A stretch of 64,000 nucleotides of DNA from Nageia nagi (GCA_050084985.1 JBITNC010000001.1:31930001-31994000), one strand, 5' to 3'; shown: positions 12,018 through 24,407, counted from the stretch's first letter. The notes: generated by a model from the sequence alone, not told the origin. Translations and numbers: made by a program.

Positions 12018-12854
12018 AAAATGGGGGAACATAAATAACAACTATTTCAAGAGAGGGAACACATCCCTATGTGACCTTGAGTTTATGCATAGTAAGATGA
12101 ATAATGGAATACAAAACTTGATAATTTTAAGTGCTCCTTGAAAGGAGGCATAAAATGATGAAAAAAATATTAATGTGAAGACATAGAAAAGGATTATAAT
12201 TATAGAGGAATTCATCAAGTATATAAACAATTTATTTAAAGAATAATTGAAATTGTAAGGATATAAATATAGGAAGGATGCTTATGAGTTTTAAAGGTAT
12301 AATAAACCTTAAAATGGTGCTTGGATCTTAGTGCATTTATGAAAGAAGATATTTTCTAACCATAAATTAAAGATGAATTAAGGATCATAAGGATTTTTTT
12401 CTTAATGTACATGGAGGAGACTTTCTTAATGATTAGAATATTTTCTCACATTTTAATATACTCTATATGAATTCCAATCATAAATATGTAAAGTATGAAG
12501 AAGATATTACTAAGTAAAATGTGGATATGGTGGATCCTTGAGAATAAATCATAAGTAAATTACATTTTGGAAGATTATGTGGTGAGATAGACCCAAATAA
12601 ATTACTAAAATGAATATATGAGGAAGTGGGAGATGGGAATTTGGATCATGAAACCTAGATGAAGGAAGATTATTTGTAAAACAATATAAAGATATCAATT
12701 CCAAAGTTGAATAAGGACATAATAAGTGAATCCCTTATGGCTATTTTATCTCAACTAGGGGTATTTAATGCAAAAGCATATTAAGTTGAAATTTTTTGAA
12801 TCATATAAATGATATAATATCCCTTTATTTCAATTATCTATGCTTGTGTTTGAA

Positions 12855-12856
<2 letters not shown>
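12018..12856. other. AT-rich spacer without recognised content
   Basis: No coding block with a known motif is visible on either strand. The upstream part of the hAT-like gene could lie here but cannot be recognised. Confidence 0.5.
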
Positions 12857-12907
<51 letters not shown>

Positions 12908-12908
12908 T
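12857..12908. repeat. Compound microsatellite (TA)n(CA)n
   Basis: About 20 TA units run directly into about 6 CA units. This is a simple sequence repeat, likely variable in length between individuals. Confidence 0.95.
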
Positions 12909-12915
12909 CACAAAG

Positions 12916-13312
12916 CCATTTTTCTTCTTAACTTTTACATTATATACCTTTTGATTTTTATAATATATTAATTTAATTAACTATATTTCATCACTTCATC
13001 ATTTTTTATATATAAAACTTATATATTTTTATATTCGACAATAAAAATAGTAAAACAATTTAATTTAAAAGTACTAAAATTATTCATTACTTCACACCAA
13101 CTTCTAATTCCCAAACCCATTTTTCTTCTTAACTTATTACATTATATACCTTTTGATTTTTATAATATATTAAATTAATTAACTATATTTCATCACTTCA
13201 TCTTTTTTATATATAAAACTTATATATTTTTTTACTCGACAATAAAAATAGTAAAACGATTTAGTTTAAAAATATGAAAGTTGTTGATTACTCCACACCA
13301 ACTTCTAATTCC
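12916..13312. repeat. Tandem duplication, two copies of about 197 bp (period 201)
   Basis: 12916-13112 and 13117-13312 are near-identical. Both begin CCATTTTTCTTCTTAAC and end CACACCAACTTCTAATTCC. They differ by scattered substitutions and small indels, for example around 13070 against 13270. No coding is seen inside the unit. It lies about 650 bp beyond the 3' end of the NPF gene. Confidence 0.9.
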
Positions 13313-13959
13313 TTCTTGAAAATAGAAGGAATTAAAGAAAAGACGTTTTGTCGGTAGAGAGATCTCCGAAGAACAAGCAAAAGCTCAATCGCGAAGATAG
13401 ATTAGGATTGGAATCCTTCCACCACCTACTCCATAAAATATAACAAAAATTTCCATGTGCAGGACGACACTAAAAACCGGAGTGGATTCCTCCTTTTGAC
13501 TACGGAGATAACGTCAATAAAGAGTTAATGGATTAATTCTCTCACATGAAAATGAAGTCGGTGACGGTAGCGGATTCCTCTCCAGCCAAGCCCATTAAAT
13601 CGGAAAAATTATGCGAAGGGAAACTGAAAATCAGTGATAGAGATCTCTTTTAAGATTTATTAAGTGGAGGGGAAGGCATAATACATCACCTTTCATGATA
13701 AGAATATACCATAATCATGAAAAGACAATGAGATGACAAGTCATCACAATTCCAAGGAGTGGAGGCGGCATTAACTAGAAAATCCAAGATAACGGACAGT
13801 ACTATAAGTGAAAAAGGCAACCAATGAAAGCTGGTAGAGAATGTACAAAGGAAAAATGCTTGGGTTGCTGCATCATATTCTTTTCTTCCACCTTGATAAA
13901 GCAATAGTCGGTAATCTAGATAGTTACATCTTTATCATTACTGAGATCAGCAGTATGCA
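13313..13959. other. 3' flank of the NPF gene
   Basis: Less AT-rich than its surroundings. It should include the 3' untranslated region of the minus-strand NPF gene next to 13959. I saw no unambiguous poly(A) signal and no other gene. Confidence 0.5.
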
Positions 13960-16900
13960 CTAAGCCTTGCGGATACCAGCTTCTTCGTGATCCTCACAGA
14001 TGCTAGTTACTGGCTTCACCCTTTTGTATGTATATTTGCTTGAAACATACACATAAACGCAAAGGTTGATAACACTTAGAATGGCCAACAGCCAGTAGAA
14101 ATAATCTAAATGGCATCTGTTGAAGTTTTTGACAAACCAGCCCTTATGCCCCCCTCTTCTGCTGGCATTCTCAGTGATGGTGATTAGAAGACTGCTTAAA
14201 AAGTTTCCAACTCCAGCAACACTCAAATAGAAGGCAATCCCCAAGCTCCTCATGCTGTCAGGAACTTGATCATAGAAATATTCTTGCAATCCTACTAGTC
14301 CAAACACATCTGCTATTCCAAGCAGAATGAATTGTGGGCACAGCCAAAATACAGAGAGAGGTATTGTAGCTTTAGGATTGTCAAGTAATCCATGGGCCTT
14401 TGCTGCATGAACTCTCTTGGTCTCTGTCAAAGCTGCAGTAACTAGCATAGAATGGACAAGGACATGCCCACACCAATTCTTTGAAGTATGCTTATCCCAC
14501 GTTCATTTCCTGTGATTTTTCTAGCCACAGGGACAAGAAGTTTATCATATATGGCTACAAAGATGACCATGGAACCGGCAGTAAAGACAAGAAGAGATGC
14601 TGGTGGAATTACAAAGTGGGAGCCCATTCTTCTGTCCATGGTGATCCCTTGCTTTACAAAGAAGGTCGTTCCCTGAGCTATGGCAACTCCATACGTCAAA
14701 CAAGAGAGCCATATGGGCACTATTCTTATGATAAGCTTCGTTTCCTCTACTCGAGTTACTGTGCACACCTTCCATGGATTTGGCTTCTTGAGAGTACAAC
14801 TACTTCCTGCTGAATCTCCATCGCCTTCTGACACTATGGCTGCCTTGTCTAAACATCTTCACGTACAAAATGTAAATCCAATATACAAATCAGATTTCAT
14901 TTACCCACTATTTTGAAATAAAATACAGCACTGCGAATCATGAGAATAAAAAAACAATAAACAAGTGAAACAAGGATGCAGCAGTTAGTTTTGGTGGAAG
15001 TCTAGATAGAGTTTAGCTTCTTAACAATAAATCTCTTCACCAATATCATTCAAGAATTTGTATTTAGAAATGTATAATGGTTAAATACTAGATTATTCAT
15101 AGAACACTTCACACAAGCAAATGGATTAGGTGCAAATCTCAGGCAACTTCTTACCATAAACGACACTCAAAATTCAGTTAAGCCATAGGAAATGAATTCT
15201 ATTAGATGTTGATCAATTATCTTCGAAAATGTCTGCTTAGAATTTAGTATAACCAATATTTATAGTTCCTCAAGAATAAGTATGCTAGTTCTACAACGCA
15301 TCCACTTAACTGTATATTATCATTACACATATTAACGAAAAGGATACAAAAACAAAATCATAAACATTACATGCTTTAATAATGAGGTTCATAATCATGT
15401 CTTACTATGTTCAGGGACGGTCTTGACGAACTTGTACGACAGGAAAAACATCTCAACAAATCAAAGAGTCATTGTAACACATGAAGATGCAAATTATTTA
15501 ATTTTAGACTTTAATATTCATCTTTCAAAGCAAGAAGACTAAAAGAGAAAAGGGTATGAAAAAATTACACGTACTTGAAGTTTTCTGTATGCGATAGTAA
15601 TCTTTGGCCTGATTTAATGGATTCCACATCGCACTTCTCATAAAGTAACCCCACATCAGAAGGAAGCTTCTTATTCCTGTTCCTGATGCAAGCCACAAAC
15701 ACTTGCAGTATGCGAGACAGAGGGCTTCCTCCTGGGATCTTGGTTCTGTAAAAGGGAGTTCCGTAAAGAAATAAAACTAGTGCTATGAACATAGCTACTG
15801 TGGGGATTGCATAGCCAACTCCCCACCCTATATTGTCCTGAACATATACAACAACTGTGACCGTTAATAGAACACCTGCACAAAGGCCAAAATACCACCA
15901 ATTGAAGAAGGATGTCTTCTTAATCTTTTCAACACTGTCTTCTTCATCAAACTGGTCTGCACCGAAGGATTGGAGAGAAGGCTTGTGGCCACCAGTGCCA
16001 AGGGATACCAAATACAAGGCAAGAAAGAACACTCCAATTTGTGTGGATGTTGCATGGGAATTGCATGCTATTCTGGTTTTGTCACACTGTGGAGGCTTGA
16101 AAGAGGAGAGGGAAGCCGAGAGAGTGAGCAATACCAATCCCTGTCAAAACCAAACGAAACTGATCAGTATTTTCTTTGAATTGTGGCCTAGCGATACCAG
16201 AACACTTATCATAGGAACGGATTAGATGAAGAGGAGGACAACAGATCCAGAATGCAGGCTGTAGTTAGTTTATGTAAAAGTTGTAAAATACTTAACACCA
16301 CAACCATCCAGCTACAGTTCCTGTGAATAAACTGAAAGATAAGCCAGACAGTGTACCTGATATGAAGAATTTCCTATCATTAATATAATTTCTTTCTTTC
16401 TGTATGTTATTGTTAACAATGGTATTATCCATGATTTTTGCAAAAAAAATTTTGGGTAAACATAAGTCTCTTGTGTTCTTCGGGCATCTAAGGGGTAAAG
16501 TACATCTCAAGATTATTGGAGAAAACAATCTAGTTGCTGAAATTCACAAAAAAGACATGGCTTCAATCATAGCTTTGATTTGCTGGCCAGTTTGTTTGAT
16601 GTAACTACCTTTCAAATTTGGCCTAACTCATAATTATTGTAATCTCACTTCACCCAAAAAAGAAAAAAGCTTTTGCCCAACCAGTGCACATTGAAGAAAT
16701 CTCTTTCTCTCAGCAAGTCCTCCAAAGTTTTTGAGATAAGCATTCATTATACGGCCTCATCGGAAATTCAAGGTGAGACGAAGGAGTCAGATCAATGGAA
16801 GTTCCAAAAGATTTTGCCGTGTTTCAAGAACATTCTATAACGTCAAGTTTCGTGATCTATATAGAGTACTTACAGCCAGGGATATATGAGTGCAATGGGA

Positions 16901-17528
16901 AACAAAGGGGTGATGTCAATACAAAATCCAAATGATTTCAGCTTACACATCAATTAATATTCAACCATGCTTTTTTGGGCCTGTTTCTAAAAGCTTTTAG
17001 AACCTAAATTCTCCATTATGAACTTACCACCAGGTATATCAGACTGGATGTTAGAACCATCCAGTAACGTCCAAAGTATGCATCTGCAAGGAATCCTCCA
17101 ATAAGGGGCATCATAGTTGTGACACCTGACCAATTGTTTACATTCTTCGCTGATTTTGTAACACCTTCATGCAATACAGTAGTCAAGTAGATTATCAAAT
17201 TGGAGGCGATTCCATAGTATGTCAACCTTTCACTGAACTCAACACCTGCAAAAACAGAAAAGAAAAGCATTAAAGATAGTTGATTAATTCTCCGAATTTG
17301 AGAAAAAAACATAAAACAAACTGTATATATCTTACCAATTATGTAAAAAGAAGCCTTCCATCCCCCAGTTCTTGACCTTAGAACGGGCCTTCCCTTGAGA
17401 TCAACAGACCCATCCTTTACCCACTCTTGATCACCACCTTCTCTCCCTTGCTGACTAAGACTTGCGGGCTCTACAGATGTACGAGTCTTCCAAAAATCTA
17501 ACCATTCCCTCCAAAAAAGAAAAGCCAT
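13960..17528 (-). CDS. NPF: NPF (NRT1/PTR) family proton-coupled transporter, four exons, frame broken in exon 4
   Basis: A plasma- or vacuolar-membrane major-facilitator protein; family members carry nitrate, peptides, hormones or other metabolites with protons. Coding exons on the minus strand are 17336-17528, 17028-17245, 15575-16140 and 13960-14856. Introns are 90, 887 and 718 bp, all GT/AG. The third donor is taken as GTACGT, which gives FKCLDKAAIV across the join. Exon 2 is 218 bp, the common length in this family. Motifs seen: VDLKGRPVLRSRTGGWKAS before the first helix, the proton-coupling ExxER motif (EFSER, residues 67-71), GTGGHKP (185-191), FGADQFDE and FFNWWYFGL (exon 3), and VGLQEYFYDQVPDSMRSLG (exon 4). 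The exons total 1874 bases, one short of 625 codons. The frame breaks at about 14445, where SLSIL should run into MLVTAAL. Either this is a pseudogene or an assembly error. The sequence resembles clade NPF5 most; the substrate cannot be told. Confidence 0.9.
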
Positions 17529-18858
17529 GAGGGCACCTCACAACAGACAAATTGCAATATAGCAGAATACTTGGTCACAAAATCAATTTTAATAACGTAT
17601 TTGACACAGGTTTTCAGGTCAGAATATTGCTAAGCTACATGTATTTTATGAAAGATGCTATAAACTATGAACGACTATTTACTAAGCCTTGGCTATATGT
17701 GACAGAAACCTAAGAGATTACACGATACAATGCCTTTGCCCTTGGCTTCCCCTGCTAGAGAATTTCACTTAAATGCTGTGGAATTAGTCGAGGGAATAAA
17801 GACCATTTATAGATAAAGTGTCAAGGATTCCTTCCCTGTAGTATGTTCCTCTAAAGCCAAAAGCCACGTTGTTCACAAGAGTTAATACAAACTTTTTTAA
17901 CTGTATTCAGACACAACTAGTGTAAGTGCTTGTTGAAAAAACGAGGCAACATTCAAGGTTGGCATTCAACTAGTGATTATAGAACGACTATGTTGGTATT
18001 TTATTATGTTAAATCAAATCATGACTGAAAACGGCACCAGGCTACACCAAACTCCACTTCATCCTCCAATATCTTAAATTATTATACTGAATGTATAACT
18101 TTAATCTTGTGGGGTTGAAAGATTCGTAGCCAAGGCTTTAGGAAATTTGACATTTTCATCCCTTGGATTATCTTGTATTGGTAATTGACATAAACCATGA
18201 TTGCCTTGATATTCATGCTTCTCCCATGTGCACCTTGGGATTTTAAGGAATAATCATTAGGAATTTAATGTCTGGGAGTTTAGGAAATATAACTCCAAAC
18301 AAATACTTTTATAGTTAGATAGTAGCGAAGAAGTTTAAGTTAGTGAAAATAAACCTAACTTCTGATTGGAACGATCAAACAATCCATTATTTGATATTCT
18401 GGTGTGCTTCACTGTGTTCCCACACCCAAAAAGCACGAACTTGTATTCGTGTATTTTTGAATGGATTTACCTCAAAAGCTTCATACAGGTCTCCACTCTC
18501 GATTCCACTCATCGAAAATTAAATTACATGTTTAATTATAAAAATAACTTGATTTTTAAATATAGATTTTATTTGATTAATTTAATATTAATTGAAACGA
18601 GGCTTCATTATTTTATATTGTAGATTTAATTAAATCTAATTTAATAAATTACAAATTTATCATTTATTTGTATCATGTAAATTGTAGTTAAGATTTTGTT
18701 TCAATCGGGTTTAGAAAACTCATTCCCCAAATTCAAATCTTTGTTCTATCCAAGTGATGTTGTTAATAATCAAATTTTATTTTTATTTAAATTAAAAATA
18801 ATATATCAGATATTTATCTGATTTAATTCTTTATTTTATTATATTTATGAAATAAAGG
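17529..18858. other. Upstream region of the NPF gene and spacer to element C
   Basis: The promoter of the minus-strand NPF gene should lie here, next to 17529. I see no convincing TATA box at a fixed distance and no other gene. The last part (18500-18858) is very AT-rich and is the left flank of element C, ending in its target duplication AAAGG (18854-18858). Confidence 0.5.
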
Positions 18859-19725
18859 TGTTTACAAATAAAATTGAATTTGCAAATAAACAAACAGAGA
18901 AATATCTACAAACTCAATATTATCTGTATACTAGCTACGGATAGCGATTTATTCTAGATAACAATAAACAAAATAACCAATTCTGAAATGTAATCAAACA
19001 AGACTGTGGTTTGTATACTTACCTCACGGAACGTACCTGACAATGAAAGATGAAGATGTTGGCAATGTGCTGATGATGAACTGCACCTGAAAAACGTAGT
19101 CACCTGTGAAGATGCAAAAAGAGGACCGCGGGCGGTCCGTTTCAGAGATAATAGAGCGCCGGCGGTGTTCCTAGTTCATAAGGGAGCGCCGACGGCCTTA
19201 TTTTGATGATTTTGATCTCTCAATCAAGTCCAGAGCTTTAATACGGATGTCTCAGATAGCAGTGTGATATCAGAATAGATCTTATATGTCAGGATAGCTC
19301 GCGAAAGGAAGCACACAAACCACAGCCTTGTAGGCGGTACCAAGAGATACCTTAAGGGGTAGCCACTTACAAGACCATACGCGGGATCATGTGTATCCTT
19401 GTTGTTGTGGACTTACTATTAGATCCCTTATTTATATAGATATAGGTAATACCGCCCATAGGTCGGCGTGCATCCACATAAATAAGGTTAATTCACAAGA
19501 TTTAAGATAAATACATCAATAAACAAGATAATTCACGCAATACTCAAGATATACCATGCAATATTCAAGACAATTTATGCAATATTCAAAATAACCCATG
19601 CAATACTCCTATTCAAGCCAAACATTAATATTATCACTTTTATCCATTCAAGACATATAGTTAAGCCATGCATATTTCATTAATTTATTGATTTAAAAAC
19701 ATAAAATCATTTTTATGTGTTAACA
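18859..19725 (-). repeat. 3' LTR of element C
   Basis: 867 bp, starting TGTTTACAAATAAAATTG and ending ATGTGTTAACA in plus-strand reading. It differs from the right-hand copy only at four C/T or A/G positions (near 19138, 19157, 19187 and 19627) and by one T in a T-run near 19212. Confidence 0.97.
19426..19439 (-). promoter_or_regulatory. TATA-box-like site in the 3' LTR of C
   Basis: Minus-strand CTATATAAATAAGG, the best TATA box in the LTR. In the 5' copy it would set transcription of the element leftward. Confidence 0.55.
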
Positions 19726-19741
19726 GATGCCCCACTTTGGA
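19726..19741 (-). other. Polypurine tract of element C
   Basis: Minus-strand AAAGTGGGGCATC lies directly against the 3' LTR (which starts TGTTAACA on this strand). This is the plus-strand primer site of plant Gypsy elements. Confidence 0.8.
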
Positions 19742-20091
19742 TGTGAAATCGAAGAAATCATGAGATGACTTGAGATTTTACATTCAAAGTAAAAACACAA
19801 CATCATAGCAAGCAATTTTGATAAGCAATGATAAACACTAATCATTCCAAACTTAAGCAACATCATGATAAGGCTAGATATAGGTTGAGAAAACTCCCTT
19901 TTTACATTACCTTGGGCATGCCTGCCCCTTGCGTTTTGCTGTAGAAGGTGATAGTCTGATAAGCTGATAATCTTTGCCGCAATGTTGATGACCCAAGACA
20001 ACAAACTTGACAACACATATGACAATGACTGGACAGACGACTTGACCACACATGCCGGCCGGACGACAATCTTGACAAGACCACATCACAA

Positions 20092-20275
20092 GACAAAACA
20101 TGAACAACTCACAAGACCAAGACATGATAACACACATGACCAACTCACAAGACAAGACATGATAAACACATGATCAATTCACAAGACAAGACATGATAAC
20201 ACACATGATCAACTCACAAGCCAAGACATGATAACACACATAATCAACTCACAAGACCAAACATGATAACCATAA
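20092..20275. repeat. Tandem array of ~40-bp units in element C
   Basis: About five imperfect units, each containing CAAGACATGATAACACACATG and CAACTCACAAGAC-like segments (here described, not joined). The array is non-coding and lies between the polypurine tract and the 97-bp array. Confidence 0.8.
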
Positions 20276-20285
20276 CCAAACACAG

Positions 20286-20765
20286 GTGAGAGCTAAGTAT
20301 CCACACAACTGAGCCCTCTCATCAAGAGGTGTACTCCAGTTGCCGAAGAACCGAACTCCGCAAAACAAGTGATAAGCTGATATGTGAGAGCTAAGTATCC
20401 ACACAACTGAGCCCTCTCATCGGGAGGTGTACTCCAGTTGCCGAAGAATCGAACTCCGCAAAACAATGATAAGCTAGAGGGGGAGAGCTAAGTATCCACA
20501 CAACTGAGCCCTCATACAAGAGGTGTACTCCAGTTGCCGAAGAACCGAACTCCGCAAAACAATGATAAGCTAGAGGGGGAGAGCTAAGTATCCACACAAC
20601 TGAGCCCTCGCATCAAGAGATGTACTGCAGTTGCCGAAGAACCGAACTCCGCAAAACAATGATAAGCAGATATGTGAGAGCTAAGTTCCACACAACTGAG
20701 CCCTCGCATCAAGAGGTGTACTGCAGTTGCCGAAGAACCGAACTCCGCAAAACAATTGATAAGCT
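20286..20765. repeat. Tandem array of five ~97-bp units in element C
   Basis: Unit starts (GAGAGCTAAG-like) lie at 20286, 20384, 20481, 20577 and 20674, so the period is 96-98 bp. Each unit contains CACACAACTGAGCCCTC, CAGTTGCCGAAGAA and GAACTCCGCAAAACAA. The open minus-strand frames across it are only repeat translations. Confidence 0.92.
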
Positions 20766-21118
20766 GATGGAGCTGACACTCCACTAAGCAGCATGATAAG
20801 CTGACTATGGGAGCTGGACTCCACTCATAGCCACCTGATAAGCACATGATAAGCTGACTATGGGAGCTGGACTCCACTCATAGCCATATGGTAAGCACAT
20901 GATAATCTTGACTATGGGAGCTGGACTCCACTCATAGCCACATGATAAGCTGACTATGGGAGCTGAACTCCTCTCACAAGCATGATAATTCGATCATGGG
21001 AGCTAGACTCCTCTCACAAGCATGGTAATCTGATCATGGGAGCTGGACTCCACTCATAAGCACATGATAAGCTGACTATGGGAGCTGGACTCCTCTCACA
21101 AGCATGATAATCTGATCA
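20766..21118. repeat. Tandem array of ~40-60-bp units in element C
   Basis: About seven units of CTGACTATGGGAGCTGGACT followed by CC(A/T)CTCA and CATGATAA. Unit length varies because of small internal deletions. It directly follows the 97-bp array. Confidence 0.85.
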
Positions 21119-21309
21119 CTCGGATCTGTAAACACAAAACTCAAAGCAATATTCTCCTGGATATATCATTCGTCAAACACCTGTGATGCACACATGATAC
21201 TTGGATAACTGATTTTCTGGATAAAGGAACACGGGCGATCCTTTTCTCAGGCTTAGAACACCGGCGGTCTTCAGCTAAGACCGCAGGCGGTCCTTTTCTT
21301 GAAGATTTT

Positions 21310-22500
21310 TCAAAAACCGTAAAAATCAGGTCCCTGCGAATCACCCCCGGATTCCAGATTGAGACCAAACGAGGTTACCTTGTAGCAACAGTTGCCCCCG
21401 GGTGTTCTAAAAGCTATTTTATGTTGATTATTTTCTTTGATTTTAATCTGATTATATCCCAAAAAGCTATCCATAAATGACAATATCTCATATCCTGCTA
21501 TAGGCTTCTTAACTGGAACTACATCAGCCATCCATTCTGAGTAGTTTATGGATCTTATGAATCCAACTTCTAGCGATTTCCCTGTTTCCTTCTTTACAAG
21601 CCATGAAATCTGAAAAGGCATTTTCCATGGCTCTTGTTTTACAGGGATTGCCCCCTTTTCAACTACTAGGTTATGAACCACAAAATTCTCATCTAATCCT
21701 GGCATATCTTTGTAAGACCATGCAAATAACTCGGAATAATCGTGAAAAGACTGAACTAATTCATTCTGCAATGATGCCTCAAGAAGCTTACCTGTTTTTA
21801 GTATTTGTGGTGTCTCTTGAGAGCCGATATTAACTTCTCCAATTTCTTCATTCAACCAAGTAACCTCGGCTTCTGATGTCGAAGGAAATGGTAATTCTCC
21901 CAATCCTTCAATCTTTTCATCTCTGGATTCCTCGAAACAAGCATGTATATCTAGCAAATGCGTTTGAACTCTCTTCTCATGTCTTACTGGATATTCTGTT
22001 CTAGCCCCTAATGTTTCTAGAAAGACATCATCATTCTGAAATAGATCTATAGTATGTATAGCATCTTCCTCATCAATCTCACAATCAATAACATAACAAC
22101 TGCTTACCCACTCGTCGATCTGCACCATTTCTGAGATTCCGTCCTGACAATCGTGATCACCACCCTGATACGGAATTATACTCGACTGGTCCTTCTCCAC
22201 TTTTTCCTTAGAAAAGAACCGCTGGCGGTCCTCTTTTGTGGGAAAAGAACGCGGGCGTTCTTCTTCTTTATCTTGCTGCTGTTCAGTGAAGTTTCCGTCC
22301 GAACTAATTTCATTGACATTTGAGATAACGTATGAACCAATCCCCATATCCATCACGTTAAGTTTCTGTAATGCTTTCCTGTAAACCTGATCATTCCTAG
22401 CTTGCAGGGTATTATCTTCCACATCACATGGAACCAGTCTCTCTGGGAGGACAAGGTTACATTGCTTGGCCATCTGCTCATCTGCCTCAACCTTATAAAC
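21310..22500 (-). pseudogene. Truncated pol of element C: linker and partial reverse transcriptase
   Basis: A 387-residue open frame (21310-22473) overlaps the gag-protease frame with a one-base shift near 22505. It contains DDVFLETLGARTEYP, then FAWSYKDMPGLDENFVVHNL and WMADVVPVKKP. It then passes directly to ILSFMDSFLGYNQIKI at about 21505. About 30 residues usually found there (the block with the first RT motif) are deleted. The homology stops after CYKVTSFGL near 21375, before the catalytic YxDD. No RNase H or integrase follows. It cannot supply reverse transcriptase activity. Confidence 0.85.
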
Positions 22501-24349
22501 ATTCCCTCAAAACAGAATTTAAAACACCTATGTAAAGTTGATGCCACTCCATCCATATCATCTATCCAAGGTCTTCCAAGAATAAAGTTAAATGAAGGTT
22601 TTCCTTCCGTGATATAAAATAGAGTATCAATCACTTTATTACCAACCTTAATTGGTAGTGTGATAGTTCCTGCACATTTTCTAGGTATACCATCAAATCC
22701 TTTAACTTTCATGGTAGTTTCTTCCCTTGGAGGTAGCATATCTGGATCAAATTGTTCCAACAAGTGAGTAGTAGCAATATTTAGGGCTGCCCCACTATCT
22801 ATTAATGACCTCTTAACTGTTATTCCAAAAACATTCACCTCTATGAACAAAGGTGAATGAAGTTTAGTGATGTCCTTACTAGGCTTTTCCCTAGGGTTAA
22901 ATGTAATAACTTCCCCTTTACTCCAAATCTCTGCTTTTTCTGCAAAAGCAACAATAGAAATATTTCGATCTATCTGACTATTCCTAAAAACCTGATTCAT
23001 CATCTCCCTATGAGGTGCTGAAATCTGAAGTAACTCAAAAAGACTAACCTTAGCTTGTGTACTCTTTAATTGCTCAATCAAATCAAAACTTCTAGGATCT
23101 TTCGGTAACTCCCTCCTGCAGGTAACTGGATCAACCATTTCCCTAGCTCTCCCTCTTGTAAGTGCCGTACAAACATCCTCATGGAAGATCACATTGACAT
23201 GTTGCTCTACCTCCACATCTTGGACTTTTGCTGGACACACATAAAATCCTTCTTCTATGAGTTTCTGTACCCTATCCCTAAGGCTTATACACCCATTTGT
23301 AGTATGGCCCTTAGTCTGATGGTATTCGCAATATCTATCTTCCTTATACCAAGGAGGTCTTTCTACTATAGGATCTTCCTCACGCTTCGGTAAAGGTTGT
23401 AATAATCTTTTTGCCATAAGATCTTTTAAGATATACCTCGGCGGTATGGGAAATTTCACAAATTTCCTCTCTTTCATCACATTTGTCTTCTCAACCACAT
23501 GAATAGTTTTTTCCTTCTTTGACAATTGCGGTCTCTCATCTTCTGCTTTATCCTTATCACCATTGCTATACTTTACAAGCCCTAGCTTCACAAGGACTTT
23601 TTCTTTCTCTAACAATTTATATGTCATATCGGAAAATGTGAGATGTGTATAATCAATAACATGTGATTGTAGGGGCAATATAACAGCTTCTTTAAAAATG
23701 TTATTTACCTCTTTTTCTGTTAACTTGGTCTTTACCTGCTGCCATGTCTTTTTAAACCTCACAACGAATTTATCCAGCTGCTCATCACTGTCCTGTTTAA
23801 TAGCACATAAATCTGATAGCATAACCTCCTTCCTGATGTTATGCTTATATTGCTCCAGAAACAAATCACTGAATTCTGCAAATGATGTAATGGACCCTTC
23901 AGGTAAGCCATAGAACCATTCTCGTGCATCTCCTTCCAAGCTCTGGGGAAGAATTTAGCCTGCAATCTTTGGTCTATACCAATTGTGAGTTCACATTCAT
24001 CCTTAAATCCTTGTATATGTCTCCTTGGATCTCCTCTACCATTGAACTTACTGAATTTTGGCTTAATGTAATCGGCTGGTGGCATATGCCTACGAATGTC
24101 ATCACATAAAGGACTACCGAATTCGAAAGGCTCGTTAAGCGGAGCTGATCTCCTTGTCAATCTATCTATCTGCCTCTGCATACCTTCCATTGTGGCCTGA
24201 ACATTACTATTATCACCCTCAGTGCTGTGTTGCATTCCTCTGGATCCCTCCGGACCATCATGTCTGATTTCTACCAATAATTTATCCAAATCCCCTTTTG
24301 AAAGACTACGCAAGAATAACTGGAGCTGTTCCATAACTAAGACACTCAT
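22480..24349 (-). CDS. Gag-protease of element C, two one-base frameshifts
   Basis: The start is ATG at 24347-24349. Gag core blocks are KPKFSKFNGRGDPRRHI (near 24050), AKFFP (near 23955), then after a shift near 23940 EWFYGLPEGSITSFAEFSD. Later come a CX2HX4GHX4C zinc-like motif (CEYHQTKGHTTNGC, near 23330), protease IDSGAALN (near 22800) and ILGRPWIDDM (near 22570). The two parts (23759-24349 and 22353-23939) are joined only if one base is restored in a C-run near 23942; a second shift near 22505 separates protease from the pol frame. Such frames would give the structural particle protein. With LTRs this similar, the shifts may be recent or sequencing errors. Confidence 0.85.
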
Positions 24350-24407
24350 AAAATAGATGTTAATCTGAACTAAGACCTTTAGGGTTTTAGTGTAATGATG
24401 TGTAGTT

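Noticed and set aside
14481-14916. Open frames on the plus strand and a second minus frame over NPF exon 4
   Set aside because: They are shadows of the well-conserved minus-strand transporter frame and contain no motif of their own.
15857-16225. Plus-strand 122-residue frame over NPF exon 3
   Set aside because: Lies opposite the conserved GTGGHKP and FFNWWYFGL coding; a chance frame.
16292-16604. Open frames in NPF intron 2
   Set aside because: No family motif, and the flanking exon junctions join the transporter perfectly without them.
18366-18623. 85-residue plus-strand frame upstream of NPF
   Set aside because: AT-rich, no recognisable motif, ends in low-complexity isoleucine/leucine; likely chance.
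20391-20877. Repetitive minus-strand protein (HCFAEFGSSAT repeats)
   Set aside because: A translation of the 97-bp tandem array; the frame stays open because the unit length is near a multiple of three.
20092-21118. Possible CRISPR array
   Set aside because: Units are directly adjacent without unique spacers, and the sequence is a plant retrotransposon interior.
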